A stretch of DNA of 64,000 bases from Skermanella aerolata KACC 11604. GTDB lineage: Bacteria; Pseudomonadota; Alphaproteobacteria; Azospirillales; Azospirillaceae. Below the pieces are notes generated by a model, which was given only the letters and a program-made list of their open reading frames with translations, did no database searches and was not told where the DNA came from. The DNA lies in NCBI RefSeq assembly GCF_000936425.1, contig NZ_AVFK01000027.1, forward strand, positions 49,144-113,143, written 5' to 3'. Each line of letters begins with the position of its first letter. Within the stretch, counting starts at the first letter, position 1. The position numbers and the translations under genes were made by a program. This document shows, piece by piece, positions 8,355 to 16,795 of this stretch.

Positions 8355-8432
8355 GTGTCTAATTGTTCCAAGCCGCGATCCACGATCGTCGAGACCAGGG
8401 TCTTCGCCTCCGGCGGAACCCAGCTTCTGTAA
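8355..8432 (+). CDS. Very short SD-led ORF (25 aa), possibly frameshifted
   Basis: AAAGGAGGTGG, the strongest ribosome site in the area, precedes GTG 8355. The frame reads 25 codons with strong GC3 bias and ends at TAA 8430-8432 with ...FASGGTQLL. The +1 frame from TGT 8428 continues as CKKSYRDLKRIVV to TGA 8467-8469, seven bases before a terminator hairpin. Either this is a 25-residue peptide, or the original product was about 38 residues and a one-base change (or +1 frameshifting at CTT C) separates the halves. No family is recognised with confidence. Confidence 0.45.
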   Translation: MSNCSKPRSTIVETRVFASGGTQLL

Positions 8433-8475
8433 GAAGTCGTATCGTGATCTGAAAAGGATCGTGGTTTGACAATGG

Positions 8476-8501
8476 AAAGGCCGCCCTTCGGGGCGGCCTT
8501 T
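8476..8501. terminator. Intrinsic terminator, probably bidirectional
   Basis: AAAGGCCGCCC and GGGCGGCCTTT form an 11-bp stem around a TTCG tetraloop, ending in a short T-run followed by CTGCTTT. It lies between the short plus-strand ORF and the converging gene at 8513-8902, and can end transcripts from both sides. Confidence 0.9.
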
Positions 8502-8512
8502 CTGCTTTCCGG

Positions 8513-8902
8513 TCACCCGCTTCTTCGTAATACTTCCAACTTCAGTGGCAGAGCCTCGCCCAGCCATGCCGCATGATCGGTATGGTCGGCGTAGTCGTCC
8601 CCGGTCGACGGGTGGAGCAGGACCGGCAGGCCGAGGCGGTTCAGCATCAGCCAGGGGAGGAACTTAGACAGGAGTTCCGATGGGAATGCCACCTGATACA
8701 TGGCCGACGTGTGCGGTCCTACCGGCTGGTCGTGCCAGCGTCCGAGCAGGGCTTCGGGGAAGGACGCCGCGACACGGTCGCGGATTGCCGCTGCCCGGTC
8801 GCGGTTCACCGCCGGATCGTAGTAAATGTGGGCGTGGTATCCGCTGATCCGGCTCGGGTCGGTGACCCCTTCGTCCGGGGGCGGGATCGTATCGTCGGTC
8901 AT
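8513..8902 (-). CDS. DOPA 4,5-dioxygenase family protein
   Basis: A 129-residue protein of the DOPA 4,5-dioxygenase family (small extradiol-type fold). Conserved histidines are visible: H23 and H25 in GYHAHIYYDP, H64 in GPHTSAMYQVAF, and H97 in LLHPSTGDDYADHTDHA. The full length and the HxH plus PHxxxMYQ pattern match the family. Fungal and plant members cleave the catechol ring of L-DOPA; the role of bacterial members is mostly unknown, so the substrate is left open. It is a single gene, converging with the short ORF at 8355 and separated by a terminator. Confidence 0.88.
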   Translation of the reverse strand: MTDDTIPPPDEGVTDPSRISGYHAHIYYDPAVNRDRAAAIRDRVAASFPEALLGRWHDQPVGPHTSAMYQVAFPSELLSKFLPWLMLNRLGLPVLLHPSTGDDYADHTDHAAWLGEALPLKLEVLRRSG

Positions 8903-8999
8903 CGCCGCGTCTCCCTTACAATCAGGCTTCTTGGCGCATCCCTAAGGATGCTTGGGCCTGAAGAATGTTTGGGATTGATGGTCCGGCTTCAATCACGGA

Positions 9000-9266
9000 T
9001 CAGGACTGGCCCTTGTCCCGATCGGAGTGGGCGGTTTGCCCAAGCCTGACACCCGGTCCACAATCGGCATCGGGATCCAGGAAGATGACGCCACCCGCTT
9101 CCAGGGCGCGGCGGATCGCTGCCGCCGTAGCGCGCTGCAACCCGTGCTGTCCGCCTTCGAAGCCACGGACGGTGCTGCGGCTGACCTCCGCCCGGACGGA
9201 GAGGTCGTCCTGCGTCCAGTCCAGAAGCGCCCGTGCGGCGCGGCATTGTTCCGATGTCAGTGGCAT
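9000..9266 (-). CDS. XRE-family helix-turn-helix regulator
   Basis: An 88-residue protein with a helix-turn-helix over residues about 5-60. MPLTSEQCRAARALLDWTQDD is the usual opening of small XRE regulators, where the A-R-A-LLxWTQ segment starts helix 1. VSRSTVRGFEGGQ is the recognition helix. The C-terminus (about 61-88) is polar. These one-domain proteins are often prophage-like or toxin-antitoxin regulators, but no partner toxin is adjacent. It is divergent from the antiporter gene at 9393. Confidence 0.85.
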   Translation of the reverse strand: MPLTSEQCRAARALLDWTQDDLSVRAEVSRSTVRGFEGGQHGLQRATAAAIRRALEAGGVIFLDPDADCGPGVRLGQTAHSDRDKGQS

Positions 9267-9392
9267 GGCCTGCTAGATAGGCTTGCTATTCCAAAAGGTC
9301 AATGTCAGGCATTTTGGTTGAAACTAAGGCATTTGGTCCCATGTGACTGCTACAGCTTTTTGTAGTTTCATTGCATTTCCAGGGAGAGATTA

Positions 9393-11156
9393 GTGCCAGG
9401 GCATGACACGCCTCTTATCGCCATCATCGCCATCGGCCTCGCAATGGCCTTCGTTCTCGGCTTGGCGGCGCATCGGTTGCGCGTGTCGCCCCTGGTAGGC
9501 TACCTGCTCGCCGGTATCGTCGTCGGTCCTTTCACGCCCGGTTTCGTGGCCGACCAGGGACTGGCCAACGAACTGGCCGAGATCGGCGTGATCCTTCTGA
9601 TGTTTGCGGTCGGGCTGCATTTTTCGCTGAAGGACCTGATGTCGGTCAGGACCATCGCCCTCCCCGGAGCGGTCGTTCAAATCGCGGTCGCGACGCTGCT
9701 GGGCATGGCGCTGGCGTGGAGTTTGGGCTGGACGATGGGAGCCGGGATCATCTTCGGTCTGGCGCTGTCGGTCGCCAGTACGGTCGTCCTGATCCGCGCC
9801 TTGCAGGAAAGACGCATCCTGGAAACCGAACGCGGCCGGATCGCGGTCGGCTGGCTGATCGTGGAAGACCTTGTCATGGTGCTGGCGCTGGTGATGCTGC
9901 CGGCACTGAGCGGCGCCCTGGGAGGCGCCGGGGGGACGGCGTCCTGGCAGACGATCGCATGGTCGGCCGGCATCACCCTGGTCAAGGTCGCGACCTTCGT
10001 CGCCATCATGCTGATCGCCGGCCGGCGTATCGTGCCCTGGATCATGCACTACGCCGCCCATACCGGATCGCGCGAGCTGTTCCGGCTGTCGGTCTATGCC
10101 GTGGCGCTCGGCATCGCCTATGGAGCGGCGGCGCTGTTCGGCGTGTCGTTCGCGCTCGGCGCCTTCTTCGCCGGCATGGTCCTGGCCGAAAGTCCGCTGA
10201 GCCAGCGCGCCACCGAAGAAGCGCTGCCGTTGCGCGACGCCTTCGCGGTGCTGTTCTTCGTGTCGGTCGGCATGCTGTTCGATCCCGGCGTCCTGATCCG
10301 GTCGCCCTGGTCGGTGCTCGGCACCGTCGCGATCATCATCGTCGGCAAGACCATCGCCGCCTTCCTAATCGTCAAGGCCTTCGGCCGCTCGAATTCCACC
10401 GCCCTGACGATTTCCGCCAGTCTGGCGCAGATCGGCGAGTTCTCGTTCATCCTGGCCGGCCTGGGCGTCAGCATGGGCGTGCTGCCGACGGAGGGGCGGG
10501 ACCTGATCCTGGCCGGCGCCATCATCTCCATCCTGCTGAACCCGTTCGTCTTCATGGCTTTCGAGAAGCTGCGTCCGGCGCCGAAACCCGCCCTTGCGGG
10601 TCCCGGCGTCTACACGCCGGCCGCTCCCGAGACAGAACCCGCTAAACCCCTTGCTGCCGTGGTCGCGGACGAGGAAGCTGTCCCGCTTAAAGCCAGCTCC
10701 CTGACCGGGCACGACGTCATCGTCGGGTATGGCCGCGTCGGTTCGCTGGTCGGTTCAGGCCTGCGTGCCGCAGGCCGCCCGGTGCTCGTGTTCGAGGAAC
10801 GCCTTGACGAGGTCGCCGCCGCTCGCCGGGACGGTGCCGAGGTCTTCGTCGGCAATGCCGCCGATCCCCGCGTGCTGGCGACCGCGAACCTGCATGAAGC
10901 CCGTCGTCTCTTCGTGACTGTGCCGGAAGCCTTCGAGGCGGGGCAGGTGGTCGAACAGGCGCGCGCCGCCAATCCTGGGCTGGAAATCATCGCGCGAGCC
11001 CATACGAGTGCCGCGGTCGGGCATCTGGAAGAGATGGGATGTTCGCTGGCGGTCATGGGTGAGCACGAGATCGCCATGCGGATGCTCGAGCATGTCGGCG
11101 TGGACGAGGCGCCGCCGGGTTCCGGCGCGGACAAGGGCGTGCTCCCGGGGAAGTGA
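9393..11156 (+). CDS. ybaL: CPA2-family cation:proton antiporter with TrkA-N domain (YbaL/KefB type)
   Basis: A 587-residue inner-membrane antiporter. Residues about 8-385 contain a Na/H-exchanger domain with 12 or so membrane segments (GYLLAGIVVGPFTPG near 36-50; LSVASTVVLIRALQE near 125-139). Residues about 430-560 form a Rossmann TrkA-N domain (HDVIVGYGRVGSLVG) that binds NAD(H) or another nucleotide and gates transport. There is no separate TrkA-C domain. The length and layout match YbaL, predicted to export K+ in exchange for H+. The start is GTG 9393, supported by GGGAGAG about 7 nt upstream. It stands alone, with only weak hairpins downstream. Confidence 0.88.
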   Translation: MPGHDTPLIAIIAIGLAMAFVLGLAAHRLRVSPLVGYLLAGIVVGPFTPGFVADQGLANELAEIGVILLMFAVGLHFSLKDLMSVRTIALPGAVVQIAVATLLGMALAWSLGWTMGAGIIFGLALSVASTVVLIRALQERRILETERGRIAVGWLIVEDLVMVLALVMLPALSGALGGAGGTASWQTIAWSAGITLVKVATFVAIMLIAGRRIVPWIMHYAAHTGSRELFRLSVYAVALGIAYGAAALFGVSFALGAFFAGMVLAESPLSQRATEEALPLRDAFAVLFFVSVGMLFDPGVLIRSPWSVLGTVAIIIVGKTIAAFLIVKAFGRSNSTALTISASLAQIGEFSFILAGLGVSMGVLPTEGRDLILAGAIISILLNPFVFMAFEKLRPAPKPALAGPGVYTPAAPETEPAKPLAAVVADEEAVPLKASSLTGHDVIVGYGRVGSLVGSGLRAAGRPVLVFEERLDEVAAARRDGAEVFVGNAADPRVLATANLHEARRLFVTVPEAFEAGQVVEQARAANPGLEIIARAHTSAAVGHLEEMGCSLAVMGEHEIAMRMLEHVGVDEAPPGSGADKGVLPGK

Positions 11157-11499
11157 CCGAAGGCCGGCGTCCGCTTCGCCTGAGGTGGACACCATCCTGC
11201 TCATGGGTAAAATCAAGCCGCACAGTCGCCCCGGCCTTCGAAACATGAGGCCACTTGGGCTGACGAAAACGATAGATTGTTTTCCGTTTTTGCTGAAACA
11301 AATTCCATGATATTTAAGATGCAGGTATCTCTTCCGATCGAGTGACACCATGGCTTGGCGGCAGTTTTATTGTGCGGTGCGGCAAAGCTACTTGGTCATC
11401 CTCTCGATCTCCCGCCTTCCGATCGGCCCGCCTGTGAACGCTGGCGCCGGCCAAGCCTAAAAATCAAGCAATAACATGATCAACAGGGAGGGAGGCTGT
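11157..11499. other. Spacer between antiporter and TRAP genes
   Basis: 343 bases without a supported gene. A weak hairpin (GAAAAC 11265-11270, GTTTTC 11279-11284, then a T-run) may end the antiporter transcript. The remainder presumably holds the promoter of the TRAP-lar genes, but no clear -35/-10 pair or regulator site could be picked out. Confidence 0.4.
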
Positions 11500-12087
11500 A
11501 TGCAAGGGCTCCTGATTGCCATCGACAAGGTAAATACCTGGGTCGGTAAGATTTTCTCATGGTCGATCCTCGCCATGACGTTTGTCATCGTATACGAGGT
11601 CTTCAGCCGCTACGTCTTCAGCGCGCCGACCACCTGGGCATACGATGTCAGCTACATGCTGTATGGGACGCTGTTCATGATGGCAGGCCCCTATGCACTG
11701 TCGCGCAACGGCCATGTCAGGGGTGACTTCCTGTATCGCAAGTGGTCGCCAAGGGTCCAGGCCACCGTCGACCTGACGCTCTACATCCTGTTCTTCTTCG
11801 CGGCGGTTCTGGCACTGATCTACTCGGGCTGGGGCTTCTTCAAGATCTCCTACATGTTCAACGAGCGCTCGGCGTTCAGTCCCGACGGACCGCCGATGTG
11901 GCCGTTCAAGATGCTGATCCCGCTGGTCGGCGTGCTGATGCTGCTTCAGGGCTTGGCGGAGAGCGTCCGCTGCGTCATCTGCATCCGCAATGGCTGGTGG
12001 CCGCAACGCCTACAGGATGTCGAGGAACTCGAACAGCAGATCCTGGCCGAAGCGGCGGAACGCCGGGAAGCGGGGCTGGCCCGATGA
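11500..12087 (+). CDS. TRAP transporter small membrane subunit (DctQ family)
   Basis: A 195-residue inner-membrane protein with four predicted membrane segments, as in the DctQ family (PF04290). It is the small permease subunit of a tripartite ATP-independent transporter driven by a Na+ or H+ gradient. ATG 11500 is preferred over ATG 11476 because GGGAGGGAGGC lies 5 nt upstream. The WSILAMTFVIVYEVFSRYVF and APTTWAYDVSYMLYGTLFM stretches are typical. It overlaps the large subunit gene by 4 nt (ATGA). No periplasmic DctP gene lies beside it. The lar genes downstream hint at a 2-hydroxy acid substrate. Confidence 0.9.
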   Translation: MQGLLIAIDKVNTWVGKIFSWSILAMTFVIVYEVFSRYVFSAPTTWAYDVSYMLYGTLFMMAGPYALSRNGHVRGDFLYRKWSPRVQATVDLTLYILFFFAAVLALIYSGWGFFKISYMFNERSAFSPDGPPMWPFKMLIPLVGVLMLLQGLAESVRCVICIRNGWWPQRLQDVEELEQQILAEAAERREAGLAR

Positions 12088-13406
12088 CCGATCCGCAACT
12101 CGGCCTCACCATGCTCGTCCTGTTCATCGGGGCGATCACACTGGGCTTCCCCATCGCCTTCACCCTGATGGCGCTGGGCCTTGGCTTCGGCTACATGGGT
12201 ATGGGAGACGCGATCTTCAGCCTGTTCGTTCAGCGCACCTACGCTGTCATGTCGAACGACGTGCTGATCTCCATCCCGCTGTTCGTCTTCATGGGGTATA
12301 TGGTCGAACGCGCCAATATCCTGGACCGGCTGTTCCGGTCGATCCAGATGACGTTCGGGCGCATGCCCGGTTCGCTGGCGGTGGCCACCCTCGCCACATG
12401 CGCCCTGTTCGCCACCGCTACCGGCATCGTCGGCGCCACGGTGACCCTGATGGGCCTGCTGGCCTTCCCGGCGATGCTCCGTGCCCGCTACGACACGCGG
12501 CTCGCGGCAGGCGTCGTCTGCGCCGGCGGATGCCTGGGCATCCTGATCCCGCCCTCGGTCATGCTGATCCTGTACGGCGCCACGGCGGGCGTTTCGGTGG
12601 TCAAGCTCTACGCGGCGGCATTCATCCCCGGACTAATGCTGACCGGCTTCTACATGCTCTATGTCGTGGGGATAGCCTTCTTCCGCCCCGCCATGGCGCC
12701 GCCGCCACCGCCCGAGATGCTGCGCGACGCAACTTGGGGACGGGCACTGTCCGAACTGGCGCGTTCGTTCCTGCCGCTGACGGCCCTGATCTTCTCGGTG
12801 CTTGGGGCCATCCTGTTCGGCCTCGCGACGCCGTCGGAAGCCGCCGCCATGGGAGCCTTGGGAGCCATCATCCTGGCGGCATGCTACCGGGCATTGACCT
12901 TCGGGAAGCTGAAGGAATCGGTGTTCCTGACCGGACGGACCACCGCCATGGTGTGCTGGCTGTTCGTCGGTTCCTTCATCTTTTCCTCGGTGTTCGGCTA
13001 TCTGGGCGGCCAGAGCGTGATCGAGGAGTTCGTGATGAGCCTCAATCTGAATCCGGTCACCTTCATGATCCTGGCGCAGGCGATCATCTTCGTGCTGGGC
13101 TGGCCGCTGGAATGGACCGAGATCATCATCATCTTCGTGCCGATCTTCCTGCCGCTGCTGGATAACTTCGGCATCGATCCGCTGTTCTTCGGGATCATGG
13201 TGGCGCTCAACCTCCAGACCTCGTTCCTGTCGCCGCCGATCGCGATGGCGCCGTTCTACCTGAAGGGCGTCGCTCCCAAGCATGTCACGATCGAGCAGAT
13301 CTTCGCCGGCGTCATGCCGTTCCTCGGCATCGTCGTCGTTTGCCTGCTGATCCTCTACGTCTTCCCGGAGGTGGCGCTGTGGCTGCCCGACGCCGTCTAT
13401 AATTGA
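12084..13406 (+). CDS. TRAP transporter large membrane subunit (DctM family)
   Basis: A 440-residue DctM-family permease (PF06808) with about 11-12 membrane segments; it forms the ion-coupled translocation path with the DctQ subunit just upstream. Family stretches are visible: GFPIAFTLMALGLGFGYMG near residues 15-35, the conserved GCLGILIPPSVMLILYG near 145-160, and ATPSEAAAMGALGAII near 250-265. The start ATG 12084 overlaps the dctQ stop. The gene ends about 120 nt before larA, so the transporter and lar genes may form one transcript. No DctP binding-protein gene is found in the window. Confidence 0.93.
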   Translation: MTDPQLGLTMLVLFIGAITLGFPIAFTLMALGLGFGYMGMGDAIFSLFVQRTYAVMSNDVLISIPLFVFMGYMVERANILDRLFRSIQMTFGRMPGSLAVATLATCALFATATGIVGATVTLMGLLAFPAMLRARYDTRLAAGVVCAGGCLGILIPPSVMLILYGATAGVSVVKLYAAAFIPGLMLTGFYMLYVVGIAFFRPAMAPPPPPEMLRDATWGRALSELARSFLPLTALIFSVLGAILFGLATPSEAAAMGALGAIILAACYRALTFGKLKESVFLTGRTTAMVCWLFVGSFIFSSVFGYLGGQSVIEEFVMSLNLNPVTFMILAQAIIFVLGWPLEWTEIIIIFVPIFLPLLDNFGIDPLFFGIMVALNLQTSFLSPPIAMAPFYLKGVAPKHVTIEQIFAGVMPFLGIVVVCLLILYVFPEVALWLPDAVYN

Positions 13407-13524
13407 TCGCATAGCAGACTACTCGCTAAACGAACTATCTCGTCCAGGCTGTGGCGGCTACCATATATGAACCGGCATATAGGGTAGCCGCCGCATCTGA
13501 ATGAGAAACGTTGAGGAGTTGGTC

Positions 13525-14823
13525 ATGGAGCCGTACAAGACCGTCGATATCGCCTTCGGACGCGGACACCTGACGGTAGGGCTGCCCGAACGGGCCGAGG
13601 CTACCGTGATCCGCAAGGCGACATTGCCCAAGCTGGCGGACCAGACCGGCGCCATCCATGCCGCCTTCGACAACCCAATCGACGCGCCGCCGTTGGCGAC
13701 GCTGGCTCAGGGGCGCAAGAGCGCCTGCATCCTGATCTGCGATATCACCCGCCCTGTCCCGAACCGCCTGTTCCTCCGCCCCATGATCGAGACGATGATG
13801 GCGGCCGGCATCCCCAAGGACGGCATCACCGTCCTGATCGCGACGGGCCTGCATCGCCCCAACGAGGGCGTCGAGATGGCCGAACTGGTCGGCGACCCGT
13901 GGGTGCTCGATAATGTCAGGGTGGAAAACCACTTCGCGATGCGCGACGAGGACCATGTGGATTTGGGCATGACCGCGACGCGCGAGACGCCGGTCCGGAT
14001 CGACCGCCGTTTCGTCGAAGCCGACCTCCGCATCGCCACCGGCCTGGTCGAGCCGCACTTCATGGCCGGCTGGTCGGGCGGCCGCAAGGTGGTGGCCCCC
14101 GGCGTCGCCGGTCACGAGACGATCCGCACCTTCCATTCCGCCCGCTTCATGGAAGACCCGCTGGCCGTTCAGTGCAATCTGGTCGGCAACCCGCTGCACG
14201 AGGAGCAGCTTGAGATCGTCCGGACCCTTGGCGAGATCTATGCGCTGAACACGGTGATCGACGAGGACCGCGACCTCGTCCATGTCACCTTCGGCGAGAT
14301 CATCGCCAGCCATCTGGCCGCCGTTGAGTTCATCCAGGACGTCACCCGCATCAAGGTGCCCCGGCGCTTTAAGACGGTCGTGACCTCCTCCGCCGGCTAC
14401 CCGCTCGATAAGACCTATTACCAGACCGTCAAGGGCATGGTGACGCCTCTCGACATCCTGGAGCCGGGCGGGACGCTGATCATCGCGTCGGCCTGCTCCG
14501 AAGGCATGGGCTCGAAGGAGTTCCGCGACGCCCAGACCCGGCTGGTCGAGCTTGGCCCCGACCGCTTCCTCGCCACTCTGACGGCCAAGACCTTGGCCGA
14601 GGTGGACGAGTGGCAGACCGAGATGCAGTTGAAGCCGATGCGGATCGGACGGGTCATGCTCTATACCTCCGGCCTCGACGCGGAGGAGCGGCGCATCACC
14701 GCGGTCGAAGTCATCGGCGACCTCGACGCCGCCGTGGCCGAGAGCATCCAGCGCCACGACGATCCGCATGTCGCGATCATCCCCGAAGGACCCTATGTGG
14801 TCCCGGTCCATGAGGCGGCATGA
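13525..14823 (+). CDS. larA: LarA-family nickel-pincer racemase/epimerase
   Basis: A 432-residue LarA homologue (lactate racemase family, DUF2088 N-terminal domain). The catalytic residues known from the Lactobacillus enzyme align: H110 (TGLHRP), H178 and K188 (PHFMAGWSGGRK, the Lys that carries the pincer cofactor), and H204. DITRPVPN near 73-80 is also typical. The substrate may be lactate or another 2-hydroxy acid, since the family is diverse. ATG 13525 is chosen because TGAGGAG lies about 6 nt upstream; ATG 13501 has no such site. It overlaps larC by 4 nt. All cofactor genes follow, so the enzyme can be loaded locally. Confidence 0.92.
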   Translation: MEPYKTVDIAFGRGHLTVGLPERAEATVIRKATLPKLADQTGAIHAAFDNPIDAPPLATLAQGRKSACILICDITRPVPNRLFLRPMIETMMAAGIPKDGITVLIATGLHRPNEGVEMAELVGDPWVLDNVRVENHFAMRDEDHVDLGMTATRETPVRIDRRFVEADLRIATGLVEPHFMAGWSGGRKVVAPGVAGHETIRTFHSARFMEDPLAVQCNLVGNPLHEEQLEIVRTLGEIYALNTVIDEDRDLVHVTFGEIIASHLAAVEFIQDVTRIKVPRRFKTVVTSSAGYPLDKTYYQTVKGMVTPLDILEPGGTLIIASACSEGMGSKEFRDAQTRLVELGPDRFLATLTAKTLAEVDEWQTEMQLKPMRIGRVMLYTSGLDAEERRITAVEVIGDLDAAVAESIQRHDDPHVAIIPEGPYVVPVHEAA

Positions 14824-16007
14824 GCCGTCGGCATATCCATCTCGATGTCGTCGGCGGCATCGCCGGCGACATGTTCGTCGCAGCCCTGACCGATGCCGTG
14901 CCGGAACTGCGCCGGCGGGTGCTCGATGACGTCGCCGCCGTCATGCCTCCGGCCGCCGGAACCTCTCACTTCATGGAGGGGACCAGCGCCGGCCTGACGG
15001 TGCTTCGCTTCGGGCTGGAGGGGCACCACCATCACCACCACGATGCCGGCCATCATCACCATGACGGCTCCGGCAGCTACCGGCACATGGTCGATTTGAT
15101 CCGCGCCGCTCCCCTGGCCGAGGGGACGGCAGACCATGCCGTCGCGATCCTTACGGTCCTGGCGGAGGCCGAGGCCTTCATCCACGGCGTACCGATGGGT
15201 GACGTGCATTTTCACGAGATCGGCGACTGGGACTCGCTGATGGACGTGGTCGCCAGCGGCTCCATCATCGCGGCGCTGGACGCCACCTGGAGCATGTCCG
15301 ACCTGCCGCTCGGCGGCGGGCGGGTGCGCACGGCGCATGGCTTGCTGCCGGTGCCGGCTCCGGCGACGGCGCGCATCCTGGATGGTTTCGAGTGGCGCGA
15401 CGACGGGTTAGGGGGCGAGCGCGTCACGCCCACGGGGGCCGCCATCCTGCGCCATCTTGCCGCCGGTTCCACCCGCAGCGGCGGCAAGCTGACTGGCACC
15501 GGCATGGGAGCGGGAACCCGCGACCTGCCCGGCATGCCGAATATCCTGCGGGCACTGGTATTCGACCCAGCCGCTTCAGCCGGCAGTCCGGGCGAAGCCC
15601 AGACCGTCGTGGTGCTCTCCTTCGACATCGACGACATGACTGGAGAGGAAATCGGCATCGCCGCCGACCGCTTGCGCGATGCCAACGGCGTGCTCGACGT
15701 GGCCCTGGCGTCCCTGTCGGGCAAGAAGGGCAGGCCGCTGACGGAGTTCCGCCTGCTGGTGCGGCCGGAAGCCCTGGAAGCCGTCCAGCGGCTCTGCTTC
15801 ATCGAGACATCGACCATCGGCCTGCGCTGGCGGGCCGAGCAGCGCTCGACGCTGGAGCGTAGAGCCGATCAGAGCACCTCCGATATCCGCGTCAAGCGGG
15901 TGAACCGGCCCGGCGGCGCCACGACCGGCAAGGCCGAAAGCGACGATCTGGCGTCCATCGAAAGCCTCGCCGGCCGCCGGGCAGCGAAGTCGGAGGCCGA
16001 GCGATGA
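14820..16007 (+). CDS. larC: LarC nickel insertion protein (single ORF)
   Basis: A 395-residue LarC/DUF111 protein, the CTP-dependent enzyme that inserts nickel into the pincer cofactor. It opens with HLDVVGGIAGDMFVAAL, the family signature. Residues 69-81 hold ten histidines in two runs (69-74 and 78-81), a natural metal-binding loop expected for LarC. The segment HFHEIGDWDSLMDVV near 130-145 is conserved. In Lactobacillus plantarum the protein needs a programmed frameshift to join LarC1 and LarC2; here the gene is one uninterrupted frame. It overlaps larA and larE by 4 nt each (ATGA). Confidence 0.93.
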   Translation: MSRRHIHLDVVGGIAGDMFVAALTDAVPELRRRVLDDVAAVMPPAAGTSHFMEGTSAGLTVLRFGLEGHHHHHHDAGHHHHDGSGSYRHMVDLIRAAPLAEGTADHAVAILTVLAEAEAFIHGVPMGDVHFHEIGDWDSLMDVVASGSIIAALDATWSMSDLPLGGGRVRTAHGLLPVPAPATARILDGFEWRDDGLGGERVTPTGAAILRHLAAGSTRSGGKLTGTGMGAGTRDLPGMPNILRALVFDPAASAGSPGEAQTVVVLSFDIDDMTGEEIGIAADRLRDANGVLDVALASLSGKKGRPLTEFRLLVRPEALEAVQRLCFIETSTIGLRWRAEQRSTLERRADQSTSDIRVKRVNRPGGATTGKAESDDLASIESLAGRRAAKSEAER

Positions 16008-16795
16008 GCGGCGCCGATGCCCAGTCACGGCTGATCGCCGCCCTGAACCGCTATCCCGAGCTGGTGATCGCCGTTTCCGGCGGGGTGGACAGCATGACGC
16101 TGGCCTATGTCGCGCACCGGTTTTCCAGCGGGAAGGTCGGCATGCTGCATGCCGTCTCTCCCGCCGTGCCGGCTCATGCGACTGCCCGCGTCCGTGCCCA
16201 CGCGGAACGCCACGGCTGGGCGCTCACCGTGGCCGACGCCGGGGAGTTCGAGGACCCGCGCTACCGCGCCAATCCGGTGGACCGCTGCTATTTCTGCAAG
16301 TCGAACCTCTACGACCGCATACGCTCGGTCACCCAAGGGACGGTCGCGTCCGGCACCAACCTGGACGACCTCGGCGACTACCGCCCCGGCCTGAAGGCCG
16401 CCTCCCAGCGCGGCGTCGTCCATCCCTTCGTCGAGGCTGAAATCGACAAGGCCGCCATCCGCGAGATTGCGCATCTGCACGGTTTGGACGATCTGGCGGA
16501 ACTGCCGGCCCAGCCCTGCCTGTCCAGCAGGGTCGAGACCGGCATCGCCATCGACGCAGACGACCTCGGCTTCATCGACACGGTGGAACGGGCGGTGGCC
16601 GAGACCATCCCCGGCGAAGCGAACATCCGCTGCCGCATCACCCATGCCGGCGTGGCGGTCGAGGTAGGAGACAGCGGAACCGGGCGCGACGAGATCGGCC
16701 GTCTGGTCGAAGCGCTGTGCCGTGGGACCGGACGGATCTTCACCGGGGTCCGCCCTTACCGCCGGGGATCGGCCTTTCTGCGCGAGTCACCGTGA
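16004..16795 (+). CDS. larE: LarE sulfur transferase for pincer cofactor
   Basis: A 263-residue PP-loop ATP pyrophosphatase. SGGVDS at residues 25-30 is the ATP-binding PP-loop. LarE adenylylates the dicarboxylated nicotinate mononucleotide and converts its carboxylates to thiocarboxylates. C172 (AQPCLSSR) corresponds to the sacrificial Cys of the Lactobacillus enzyme. The protein also has C95 and C98 (RCYFC), so an iron-sulfur-dependent version, as described for some other LarE proteins, is possible. This has not been tested. It overlaps larC (ATGA) and larB (GTGA). Confidence 0.92.
   Translation: MSGADAQSRLIAALNRYPELVIAVSGGVDSMTLAYVAHRFSSGKVGMLHAVSPAVPAHATARVRAHAERHGWALTVADAGEFEDPRYRANPVDRCYFCKSNLYDRIRSVTQGTVASGTNLDDLGDYRPGLKAASQRGVVHPFVEAEIDKAAIREIAHLHGLDDLAELPAQPCLSSRVETGIAIDADDLGFIDTVERAVAETIPGEANIRCRITHAGVAVEVGDSGTGRDEIGRLVEALCRGTGRIFTGVRPYRRGSAFLRESP

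Noticed and set aside
15023..15070. Six-His coding run suspected as a cloning tag
   Set aside because: It lies inside larC with mixed codons and a second His run; LarC proteins are expected to bind nickel.
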